Below are positions 52,558 to 60,184 of a stretch of 64,000 bases of DNA, in pieces. The stretch lies in NCBI GenBank assembly GCA_964648295.1, contig CAZYNH010000004.1, forward strand, positions 101,456 to 165,455, given 5' to 3'. The notes below the pieces were generated by a model. That model was not told where the DNA came from. It made no database searches and worked only from the letters and a program-made list of their open reading frames with translations. The DNA is from UBA4055 sp964648295. GTDB lineage: Bacteria; UBA4055. Both the position numbers and the translations under genes were made by a program. Each line of letters opens with the position of its first letter. Positions within the stretch are counted from its first letter, which is position 1.

Positions 52558-52652
52558 AAGTTTAAGTTGTACAAGAAACTTATCAAATATAATCAATAAG
52601 TTTAACTTATACAAGAAACTTTTCGTGTTTTTGCCAAAAGTTTAACTTATAC
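52558..52652. repeat. Three spaced 24-bp repeats upstream of the ATPase gene
   Basis: Repeats begin at 52558, 52598 and 52638, exactly 40 bp apart, with different 16-bp spacers. Consensus AAGTTTAACTTATACAAGAAACTT has AAGTTT/AAACTT ends that are inverted copies of each other. Copy 2 (52598-52621) matches fully, copy 1 (52558-52581) differs at two positions, and copy 3 keeps only the first 15 bp and overlaps the stop codon of the ABC-F gene. Copy 2 covers the -35 of the predicted promoter, so a regulatory array is the simplest reading. Confidence 0.75.
52586..52614 (-). promoter_or_regulatory. Predicted promoter of the DUF4143 ATPase gene
   Basis: On the minus strand, -35 TTGTAT (52609-52614), 17-bp spacer and -10 TATATT (52586-52591). 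The -35 and part of the spacer lie inside a 24-bp repeat, so a repeat-binding protein would control access. Confidence 0.6.
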
Positions 52653-54272
52653 TGTAATCTTTTTGGAATCAAGATAATACTGATAATTGCCTTCATAGAC
52701 CTTTATGTGCCCGTGATCGACTTCGAAAACTCTGTTGATGAGTTCTTTTAGAAAATATCTGTCGTGGCTGACGAGCAGGATCGTTCCCTCGTACCGTTTG
52801 AGCGCATCCAAAAGTACGGCTCTGGACTTTATATCGAGGTGGTTGGTAGGCTCGTCGAGGATAAGGCAGTTGTGGGGCGTGGAAAGAAGGTAAGAAAGTA
52901 TAACTCTGGCCTTTTCGCCGCCGGACAGCAGTTTGATCTTTTTGTAAACTTCATCATTCCTGAAGAGGAATGAGGCTAGAAGATTTCTGACCGCTGGCTC
53001 GGTGAGCTGAGGAAGTTTTGCCTGTACTGTTTCAAGTACCGTGGATTCCGGATCGAGCTGTTCCAATGTGAACTGTCCGAAATATCCTATCGAGATGCTC
53101 GGTCCTATTATGGCTTCGCCTTCGGTCGCCGGGGTCTGACCGCTTATTACTTTAAGGAATGTGGTTTTTCCCGCACCGTTCACTCCGACCACCGCTATCC
53201 TGTTCTGTCTTTCGACCATGGCTGTTAGTCCCGAAAAAACAGGCTTTTGCTTTCCTCCGGAATCGGTCCAGCTCTTGCCGAGGTTTTTTATGGAGATCAC
53301 ATCGTTCCCTCCGCGTGGTATCTGCGGAAGTTCGATGCTTATTTCATATTCTTCCGGCACAAGTTCCACCCTTTCGATCTTATCTATTTTTTTTACTCTG
53401 GACTGAACCTGCGCGGCATGACTTGCCCTCGCTTTGAATCTCGCTATGAACTCCTCCTCTTTTTTCAGCATGCTCTGCTGACGCGTGAATTCAGCCTCGT
53501 TATTCCTCAACAAAATTGCTTTTTCCCTTTCGTAGTAATCATAATTGCCGCTGAAGGATGTTATCTTGCCGTTAGAAATTTCGACGATCTTTTTTACTAT
53601 CCCGTTCATGAATTCCCTGTCGTGCGTGGTCATCAAAAATGCGCCTTTAAAATTCATAAGCCAGTTCTCAAGCCAGATTATCGTTTCCATATCGAGATAG
53701 TTGGTAGGCTCGTCCATAAGTATAAGGTCGGGTTTGACGATAAGTACTTTTGCAAGCGCGATACGCATCTTCCACCCGCCGGAAAAATCCTCTGTAGGTT
53801 TACCGTGATCATCAGGCGTGATCCCCAGACCGGTAAGTATCTCCTGCGCCTCCGATTCTATTTCATAACCTCCCATAGCTTCATATTCAGCCTGATCGTC
53901 ACCCATTTTTTCAAGTATCTTCATCATTTCGTCCGGGTCGAGGCCGGGGTCTTCAAGTTTTTTATGGTAAGCGTGAAGCTTTTCCGAAAGTTCCTTTATC
54001 CTCACATTGCCTGATATGACTTCCTCTAAGGCGGTGCTGCCCGACATCTCATCGATGCTCTGCGAAAAATATGCGATCCTGATATTATTCTGAATGCTTA
54101 TAGTTCCGTCATCAGCCTTTGTTTCGCCTGTGATCAGCCTGAATAGAGTGGTCTTGCCCGTTCCGTTAGCACCTACAAGCCCTATCTTCTCCCCCTCATA
54201 TACCTGAAAGCCCGCACTCTCAAAAAGTGTTACGCCGCTTACTGTCTTTTTTAAATTCGATACGCTGATCAT
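52647..54272 (-). CDS. ABC-F family ATP-binding protein
   Basis: 541-residue soluble protein with two ABC ATPase domains and no membrane segment. Domain 1 has Walker A GLVGANGTGKTT and signature EDFSGGWKMRIALAKVLI. Domain 2 has Walker A VGVNGAGKTT and signature KLLSGGEKARVILSYLL. Between them is the charged helical linker typical of ABC-F proteins, which bind the ribosomal E site and relieve stalling or confer antibiotic protection. It is closest in feel to the YbiT/Uup-type housekeeping members, with no evidence for a resistance role. It ends inside repeat copy 3. Confidence 0.94.
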   Translation of the reverse strand: MISVSNLKKTVSGVTLFESAGFQVYEGEKIGLVGANGTGKTTLFRLITGETKADDGTISIQNNIRIAYFSQSIDEMSGSTALEEVISGNVRIKELSEKLHAYHKKLEDPGLDPDEMMKILEKMGDDQAEYEAMGGYEIESEAQEILTGLGITPDDHGKPTEDFSGGWKMRIALAKVLIVKPDLILMDEPTNYLDMETIIWLENWLMNFKGAFLMTTHDREFMNGIVKKIVEISNGKITSFSGNYDYYEREKAILLRNNEAEFTRQQSMLKKEEEFIARFKARASHAAQVQSRVKKIDKIERVELVPEEYEISIELPQIPRGGNDVISIKNLGKSWTDSGGKQKPVFSGLTAMVERQNRIAVVGVNGAGKTTFLKVISGQTPATEGEAIIGPSISIGYFGQFTLEQLDPESTVLETVQAKLPQLTEPAVRNLLASFLFRNDEVYKKIKLLSGGEKARVILSYLLSTPHNCLILDEPTNHLDIKSRAVLLDALKRYEGTILLVSHDRYFLKELINRVFEVDHGHIKVYEGNYQYYLDSKKITV

Positions 54273-54374
54273 TTCTTTCCATTCCGTTTTTTAGCGGTGC
54301 AAATTTAAGAAATTATTTTGGAAATTCATAAACTTTTTATGTAAATTTAGGGCTGAAAAATTATGGAGCCTGAA

Positions 54375-56375
54375 ATGAAGAAAGATTTTACAGCGCAGAT
54401 ACTTGAAGGGATACCCGACATACTTCCCCAAGTCCGGCCTTACGACAAAACTATCAACCACGCGCCGAAAAGGAAAGATATTCTTAGCAAAGACGAGAAG
54501 AAGCTCGCTTTGAAGAACGCTCTGAGATATTTTGATAAAAAACATCATAAGGCCCTTGCGCCGGAATTTTTGGAAGAGCTCAGGACATACGGCCGTATAT
54601 ATATGTACCGTTTGAGGCCGGAATATAAGATCTACGCCCGTTCGATAGACGAATTCCCGCACAGGTCTAAACAGGCTGCGGCAATTATGCTCATGCTTTC
54701 AAATAACCTTGATTATGCGGTCGCTCAGCATCCTCACGAACTGATAACCTACGGAGGGAACGGGGCTGTTTTTCAGAACTGGGCGCAATACAGGCTGACG
54801 ATGAAATACCTTGCCGAGATGACCGATGAGCAGACACTTGTAATGTATTCCGGGCATCCGATGGGGCTTTTCCCGTCCCACAAGGACGCACCGAGGGTCG
54901 TTGTGACCAACGGAATGGTGATCCCGAACTACTCCAAGCCTGACGACTGGGAAAAATTCAACGCGCTCGGAGTGAGCCAGTACGGACAGATGACCGCCGG
55001 ATCTTTTATGTATATCGGCCCTCAGGGTATCGTCCACGGCACCACCATCACTGTGCTCAACGCAGGCAGGAAGATCGGAAAATCGGGACTCGGCGGGAAG
55101 ATGTTCGTGTCGTCGGGTCTGGGCGGAATGAGCGGAGCGCAGGCGAAAGCGGCAGTTATAGCCGGAGCGATCGGAGTGATAGCCGAGATCAACCCCAAGG
55201 CCGTTCACACGAGGCACTCTCAGGGCTGGGTTGACGAGGTTTATGACGATCTAGACAAGCTTCTTAAGAGAATTGAGAAGGCGAAAAAAAATAAAGAAGC
55301 GGTTTCTCTGGCCTATCAGGGGAATATAGTTGACCTCTGGGAAAAATTCGTAAAAGAAGGAATTAAGGTCGAGCTCGGATCCGACCAGACCTCTCTTCAC
55401 AATCCGTGGGCCGGAGGCTATTATCCTACCGGTCTGTCATACGAAGAATCGAACAAAATGATGGCTGACGATCCGGTTAAATTCAAAAAGAAAGTTCATG
55501 AGAGCCTGAAAAGGCAGGTGGAGGCAATTAATAAGCTTACCGCGAATGGAATGTATTTCTTTGACTACGGCAATGCGTTTTTGCTTGAAGCTTCGAGGGC
55601 TGGAGCGGACATAATGAAAGAGGACGGAACATTCAGATATCCTTCCTATGTTCAGGACATTATGGGGCCGATGTGCTTCGACTACGGTTTCGGTCCTTTC
55701 AGATGGGTCTGCGCATCTTCTAAGCCGGAGGATCTCGACAAGACGGACCTGATAGCTCTTAAAGTGCTCGAAAAGCTCGCAAAAAAAGCGCCTGCGGAGA
55801 TAACCCAGCAGATGCAGGACAATATAAGATGGATAAGAGAGGCTAAGAAGAATAAGCTCGTAGTCGGTTCGCAGGCGCGTATCCTCTACGCCGACGCGGA
55901 AGGCCGTATCGAAATCGCAAAGGCCTTCAACAGCGCGATCCGGAAGGGCGAAATTTCTGCGCCGGTCGTGCTCGGCAGGGACCATCATGATGTCTCGGGC
56001 ACAGATTCGCCCTACAGGGAAACATCGAACATCTATGACGGATCGCGCTTCACCGCCGATATGGCTATTCAGAACGTGATAGGCGACTCTTTTAGAGGCG
56101 CGACCTGGGTCTCTATCCATAACGGCGGCGGTGTCGGCTGGGGTGAAGTTATCAACGGCGGCTTCGGAATGGTCTTAGACGGCTCGAAGGATTCTGAAAG
56201 AAGACTGAAATCCATGCTGTTCTGGGATGTCAACAACGGAATATCCAGACGAAGCTGGGCAAGAAATGAAGGAGCCGTCTTCGCGATCAAACGCGCTATG
56301 GAAGCCAACCCGGACCTCAAGGTCACTCTGCCCAACTTTGCCGACGATGACCTTATTGACGCTTTGATCAAATAG
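54375..56375 (+). CDS. hutU: Urocanate hydratase
   Basis: About 666-residue NAD-dependent enzyme converting urocanate to imidazolone propionate in histidine degradation. Family stretches include YSGHPMGLFPSHKDAPRVVV, QYGQMTAGSFMYIGPQGIVH, NAGRKIGKSGLGGKMFVSSG and the conserved Cys region QDIMGPMCFDYGFGPFRW. The length is that of the longer urocanase type rather than the ~555-residue Pseudomonas/Bacillus type. I place the start at the ATG at 54375, preceded by GGAG; the in-frame ATG at 54363 has no Shine-Dalgarno. No hutH, hutI or hutG is in the window, so the pathway genes are scattered or partly missing. Confidence 0.95.
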   Translation: MKKDFTAQILEGIPDILPQVRPYDKTINHAPKRKDILSKDEKKLALKNALRYFDKKHHKALAPEFLEELRTYGRIYMYRLRPEYKIYARSIDEFPHRSKQAAAIMLMLSNNLDYAVAQHPHELITYGGNGAVFQNWAQYRLTMKYLAEMTDEQTLVMYSGHPMGLFPSHKDAPRVVVTNGMVIPNYSKPDDWEKFNALGVSQYGQMTAGSFMYIGPQGIVHGTTITVLNAGRKIGKSGLGGKMFVSSGLGGMSGAQAKAAVIAGAIGVIAEINPKAVHTRHSQGWVDEVYDDLDKLLKRIEKAKKNKEAVSLAYQGNIVDLWEKFVKEGIKVELGSDQTSLHNPWAGGYYPTGLSYEESNKMMADDPVKFKKKVHESLKRQVEAINKLTANGMYFFDYGNAFLLEASRAGADIMKEDGTFRYPSYVQDIMGPMCFDYGFGPFRWVCASSKPEDLDKTDLIALKVLEKLAKKAPAEITQQMQDNIRWIREAKKNKLVVGSQARILYADAEGRIEIAKAFNSAIRKGEISAPVVLGRDHHDVSGTDSPYRETSNIYDGSRFTADMAIQNVIGDSFRGATWVSIHNGGGVGWGEVINGGFGMVLDGSKDSERRLKSMLFWDVNNGISRRSWARNEGAVFAIKRAMEANPDLKVTLPNFADDDLIDALIK

Positions 56376-56382
56376 CTCGGAT

Positions 56383-56416
56383 AAAAAAAATGCCCGCAGA
56401 CGCGGGCATTTTTTTT
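56383..56416. terminator. Bidirectional terminator between hutU and the M18 peptidase gene
   Basis: Stem TGCCCGC / GCGGGCA with loop AGAC, flanked by eight A's and eight T's, so it works for both converging transcripts. Confidence 0.9.
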
Positions 56417-57704
56417 AGTACTCCAGAAAGCCTTTCATTGCCTCTTTCATCCACCAGTGGTCATTTACTCCTGTCGTCTCTCTTGCAGAGTGCATAGCGA
56501 GAAGCGCATTGCCCACATCCACCGTTCTGATTCCCAAATTAGACGCGATCATAGAACCTATCGTTCCTCCGCCCCTCACATCTGCCCTGTTCACGAATTT
56601 CTGGTACGGAATATTCTTCTTTTGGCAGATCATTTCGAACACGGCAGATGACTCTGTAGTTGTGGCATAACTTGTGTTGGCATTTATCTTTATTACGGGG
56701 CCTTTATTCATAAAAACTTTATTCAGGCTGTCGAATTTTCCCGAATAGTTGGGATGAACAGCGTGCGCCCCGTCCGCGCTTACATAGTATGAATTGGCGA
56801 GAGCTCTAAGGTAATCCTCTCTAACGCATCCTGAAAGCCTTTCCAGAATGTCTTCCGTAAATGAGGATTTTCCGCCGTTGGAGGTTGACGAACCCACTTC
56901 CTCGTTATCGTAAAGAGCCGCAATTATTGTAGCTTCAGATCTGCCTGAGTCAAGCAGAGCCGCAATCGAAGCGTGTACCATAGCCTTATTATCCAGCCCC
57001 CTGCTGACCACGAATTCATCCGCGTATCCGCATATTCCGCCTTTCTGGACGGGATAAAGCTCCAGGTCGTAATTGATTATATCGCCTTCTTTCACCTGCA
57101 GTATATACGCGATCATGTTTTTTATGTATTCGTCGCCTAGAGGTTTATCGGACAGGCCTGTTACGGGAACAAGATTCTCCTGAGGATTGAGCTTAAATGA
57201 CTCATTTACATCCCTGTTGTAGTGGATTGCCAGCTGAGGAATGATTAGAACAGGTTTCTCAAGATCGACAAGCACAATCTTATAGCTTTTTTTATCTTTA
57301 ACCACGACCTTACCCGCCAGAGAAAGCTCTCTGTCAAGCCAGCTTGAATATATCGGGCCGCCGTAGACTTCGGTAGAAAGCTGAATGTAATTTTCTTTTA
57401 CGAAGACCGCTTTCGGTTTGAGTTTAAATGACGGGGAATCCGTGTGCGATCCTATTATCCTGAAACCCGAGTTCTTCGGCTCTTTTCCGCCTATGATCCC
57501 GGCTATTAAAGCGGATTCATTTCTGACAACATAGAATTTATCTCCCTTCACAAGCTTCCAGGCGTCCTTTTCGCACATTCTCTTAAATCCTGCGTTTTTT
57601 AACATTTTTTCCGCAGAAGCCGCGCAGTGGGAAGGTGTCGGGGACGCGTCAATAAACCCGATAAGTTCTTTAGCGAACTTCTTCATTTCATTTTTACTCA
57701 TCAC
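56415..57704 (-). CDS. M18 family aminopeptidase
   Basis: 429-residue cytoplasmic metallo-aminopeptidase, typically cleaving N-terminal Asp/Glu and forming a dodecamer. Motifs with likely metal ligands or catalytic residues are RIIGSHTDSPSFKLKPK, DNEEVGSSTSNGG and VSADGAHAVHPNYSGKF, plus ARETTGVNDHWWM near the end. Length is standard. It starts 11 bp after the M14 carboxypeptidase stop, and two peptidases in a row suggest peptide scavenging. Confidence 0.94.
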   Translation of the reverse strand: MMSKNEMKKFAKELIGFIDASPTPSHCAASAEKMLKNAGFKRMCEKDAWKLVKGDKFYVVRNESALIAGIIGGKEPKNSGFRIIGSHTDSPSFKLKPKAVFVKENYIQLSTEVYGGPIYSSWLDRELSLAGKVVVKDKKSYKIVLVDLEKPVLIIPQLAIHYNRDVNESFKLNPQENLVPVTGLSDKPLGDEYIKNMIAYILQVKEGDIINYDLELYPVQKGGICGYADEFVVSRGLDNKAMVHASIAALLDSGRSEATIIAALYDNEEVGSSTSNGGKSSFTEDILERLSGCVREDYLRALANSYYVSADGAHAVHPNYSGKFDSLNKVFMNKGPVIKINANTSYATTTESSAVFEMICQKKNIPYQKFVNRADVRGGGTIGSMIASNLGIRTVDVGNALLAMHSARETTGVNDHWWMKEAMKGFLEY

Positions 57705-57715
57705 TCAGCCTTATA

Positions 57716-59383
57716 TTATTTTAACATTAACATTTTATTGACTAACATTTTCCCGCTCTTTGTTGATAAAGAATAATAATATACTCCAGAGGTAAGATCT
57801 GCTCCTCTGAATTCGGCCGTATGGCTGCCTTTCCTGTACAACCCTCCCGCTACCACAGCTATCTCGGCTCCGGAGACATCAAGAACCGCAAGTCTGATAT
57901 CCTCATCATGATCAAGAGTGAAACTGATCTTTGTGACAGGATTGAACGGGTTGGGATAATTCTGCTCAAGTACAATTCCTTCAGGAATAATATCACCATC
58001 TATCATAACTGAATCTTTTACAAGCTGAACATTTACTTCGGCCGCCTCTTTAAAAACACCTGTGTTGTCTGTGACAACAATATTGTTTATCGTCTGTGAA
58101 ATGTATCCCGTCGCGGAAACGGTCATTGAATATGTCCCCGGCTTTAAGATCCTGTAATAGTCCCCGCGGTCAGGATCGGTAAAATATATTTTATTTATTC
58201 CTGTTATCTTAATTTCGGCTTCCAGCGGTTCGTCTGTGACTGAGTCGGTCACGATGCCGTAAATCCCCCTATGCGCAGACATCAAATACCAGAACATTGA
58301 TTCCCTGTTATCAGCCCAGAAACCCGGTATGTATGAGTAGTTAGGCCATTTCGTATTGCTGATCTCCAGGGTGATGTCTAAGCAGTTGTGATACCGGTAA
58401 TTCCAGTCCTGCATACCTCCCGTTATCTGATACCATTGACTGCCGTTTGTAATGCCGCTGGTAAATGAACCGTTGAACATCGGAGTATTCCTGACTGAAT
58501 AGTTGTAGGCCAGCCAGGTAACATGAGGATCATCTGGACAGGCCGCATAAGAATAGTTAGGCACTCCAAAATCTATATCGTAAAGATAATTCGCGACAAG
58601 TGCGCCGCCGTGAAAATTCGTTGACATGACAAAATTATGTTCTTTTGTCCAACTTATCACAGCCGCTATTTCAGGGAGCATAGTGCCGCTAACGCTGTCG
58701 GCATCGTAATATGTCCCTTCCGGGAAATTCCTGTTCAGGTCATAGCCGTTCGCGTTGTATCTGCTTACATTCGCGTTACCGTCCGGGTTCATAAGCGGCA
58801 TGAAATACATTTCGGTGTTATTAACGAGAAATTTCATTGTATCGTTCTCGGCCTGATACCCTTTAAGAATGTTCTCAATCATGAACAGGCACATTTCCAT
58901 TCCGGTGACCTCATCTCCGTGAATCGTGGAAACATATTTCACCTCCGGTTCGTGCTCTTCAGTATCGACATTATCAGATATCTTCAGTACCCAAAGCGGC
59001 CTTCCCTGCACCGAAGTCCCTATCTGCAGCCGTCTGCAAATCTCCGGGTACCTGTTTTGCCATATCAGCATAGAGTCGCCTATTGAAATATTACTCCGGT
59101 AGCCGGCCTTCGAGATTTCAAGCGGAGTCCACTTCGCAGACATTCCGCGGCTTTCGATCAGGTCATACTGCTCTTGAGTAACATATACGGTAACTTTTCC
59201 GTCAAGAGGAATCCCGCCGTTGCCGAAGCTCGTGCGGTCTATGTCTATATTGTTCTGCTGAAGAAATCTCATATCTCCAGTACTTCCTATCTTTACTTCA
59301 GCATAATTGAATTTATTCTCGGATCCGAAAAGTGAAAAAGATATGATAAATGTCAGAAAAACAACTGCTCTCAACATACGCAC
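57716..59383 (-). CDS. Secreted M14 zinc carboxypeptidase with sorting domain
   Basis: 555 residues. A signal peptide (about 1-20) precedes an M14 carboxypeptidase domain (about 105-375). Zinc ligands are His and Glu in STIHGDEVTGMEM and His in TNFHGGALVANYLYD; the catalytic Glu lies in LDITLEISNTKWP. A carboxypeptidase-regulatory-like domain (about 380-455, GIYGIVTDSVTDEPLEAEIK) and a C-terminal sorting module (VLEQNYPNPFNPVTKISFTL ... LTSGVYYYSLSTKSGKMLV) follow. It is thus exported to the surface or medium to trim peptides. It lies 3 bp after dapH on the same strand. Confidence 0.92.
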   Translation of the reverse strand: MRMLRAVVFLTFIISFSLFGSENKFNYAEVKIGSTGDMRFLQQNNIDIDRTSFGNGGIPLDGKVTVYVTQEQYDLIESRGMSAKWTPLEISKAGYRSNISIGDSMLIWQNRYPEICRRLQIGTSVQGRPLWVLKISDNVDTEEHEPEVKYVSTIHGDEVTGMEMCLFMIENILKGYQAENDTMKFLVNNTEMYFMPLMNPDGNANVSRYNANGYDLNRNFPEGTYYDADSVSGTMLPEIAAVISWTKEHNFVMSTNFHGGALVANYLYDIDFGVPNYSYAACPDDPHVTWLAYNYSVRNTPMFNGSFTSGITNGSQWYQITGGMQDWNYRYHNCLDITLEISNTKWPNYSYIPGFWADNRESMFWYLMSAHRGIYGIVTDSVTDEPLEAEIKITGINKIYFTDPDRGDYYRILKPGTYSMTVSATGYISQTINNIVVTDNTGVFKEAAEVNVQLVKDSVMIDGDIIPEGIVLEQNYPNPFNPVTKISFTLDHDEDIRLAVLDVSGAEIAVVAGGLYRKGSHTAEFRGADLTSGVYYYSLSTKSGKMLVNKMLMLK

Positions 59384-59386
59384 TCC

Positions 59387-60085
59387 TTAAAGCTGTCTCA
59401 AAGCGTCCACGAGGACGGTTTTTGAATTGGTTTTCTCATCTCTTTTTTTGATTATTTTTGCGGGTGCGCCGGCAACCACCATTTCATCCGGAACATCGGC
59501 CGTTACGACAGCTCCGGCCGCTATGACGGCATTGTTCCCGACTTTTACGCCTTCCAGAACTACGGCATTAGCTCCGATCATCACATTGTCTCCTATTACT
59601 ACAGGCTGAGCGGAAGGCGGCTCGATGACCCCTGCAAGAACGGCTCCCGCGCCTATGTGGCAGTGCTTTCCGATAATGACCCTTCCTCCGACAACAACAT
59701 TCATATCTATCATAGTGCTTTCGCCTATCACCGCTCCTAAATTCACAACTGCTCCCATCATGATCACGCAGTTGTCTCCTATCTCGACGGTTTCCCTTAT
59801 GTACGCACCCGGTTCTATCCTGCAGTTAAGCCTTTTTGTATCCAGAAGAGGTATAGCCGAATTCCTTCTGTCACTTTTAATTATAATATCGTCTATCAAA
59901 GAGCCGGAGGAGATCAATATCGCCTCGACATCCTTCCAGTCCCCGAACACAGTTCCGAATTCCGAGCTGCCGAAAAATTTTGTTCTCGAAAAATCAATAC
60001 CGTCAAGCCTCCCTTTAATAAAAACCTCGACCGGTGTCGTTTTCTTTGAATTCGCGATCATATCGATAAGCGCCTGAGTATCCAT
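59387..60085 (-). CDS. dapH: Tetrahydrodipicolinate N-acetyltransferase
   Basis: 232-residue enzyme of the acetylase branch of lysine/diaminopimelate synthesis, acetylating 2,3,4,5-tetrahydrodipicolinate with acetyl-CoA. The N-terminal DapH domain (about 1-85) is followed by a left-handed beta-helix of hexapeptide repeats (about 90-215, for example TVEIGDNCVIMMGAVVNLGA, GKHCHIGAGAVLAGVIEPPS and NNAVIAAGAVVTADVPDEM). Length and N-terminal sequence match Bacillus DapH. It is cotranscribed with the M14 gene. Other dap genes are not nearby. Confidence 0.94.
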   Translation of the reverse strand: MDTQALIDMIANSKKTTPVEVFIKGRLDGIDFSRTKFFGSSEFGTVFGDWKDVEAILISSGSLIDDIIIKSDRRNSAIPLLDTKRLNCRIEPGAYIRETVEIGDNCVIMMGAVVNLGAVIGESTMIDMNVVVGGRVIIGKHCHIGAGAVLAGVIEPPSAQPVVIGDNVMIGANAVVLEGVKVGNNAVIAAGAVVTADVPDEMVVAGAPAKIIKKRDEKTNSKTVLVDALRQL

Positions 60086-60094
60086 AAAAAGTCC

Positions 60095-60110
60095 TGATTA
60101 ACTTTAATCA
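60095..60110. promoter_or_regulatory. Inverted repeat in the dapH leader
   Basis: TGATTAA-CT-TTAATCA, a perfect 7-bp inverted repeat 10 bp upstream of the dapH start. It could be an operator for a dimeric regulator controlling lysine synthesis. A weak promoter-like TTGCCA/GATATT pair lies just upstream on the minus strand. Confidence 0.4.
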
Positions 60111-60184
60111 CATCTCATTAATATCACGAATTTTTCATGTTTTGGCAATCAAAATTATTAAGACGGAATGATAACAAAACCGGC

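Noticed and set aside
52558..52652. CRISPR array
   Set aside because: Only three copies with 16-bp spacers, one partial and overlapping a coding region, and no cas genes; the position over a promoter fits a regulatory array better.
53247..54014. A 255-codon open frame opposite the ABC-F gene
   Set aside because: Antisense shadow of a clear ABC-F protein; composition is hydrophobic and irregular with no motif.
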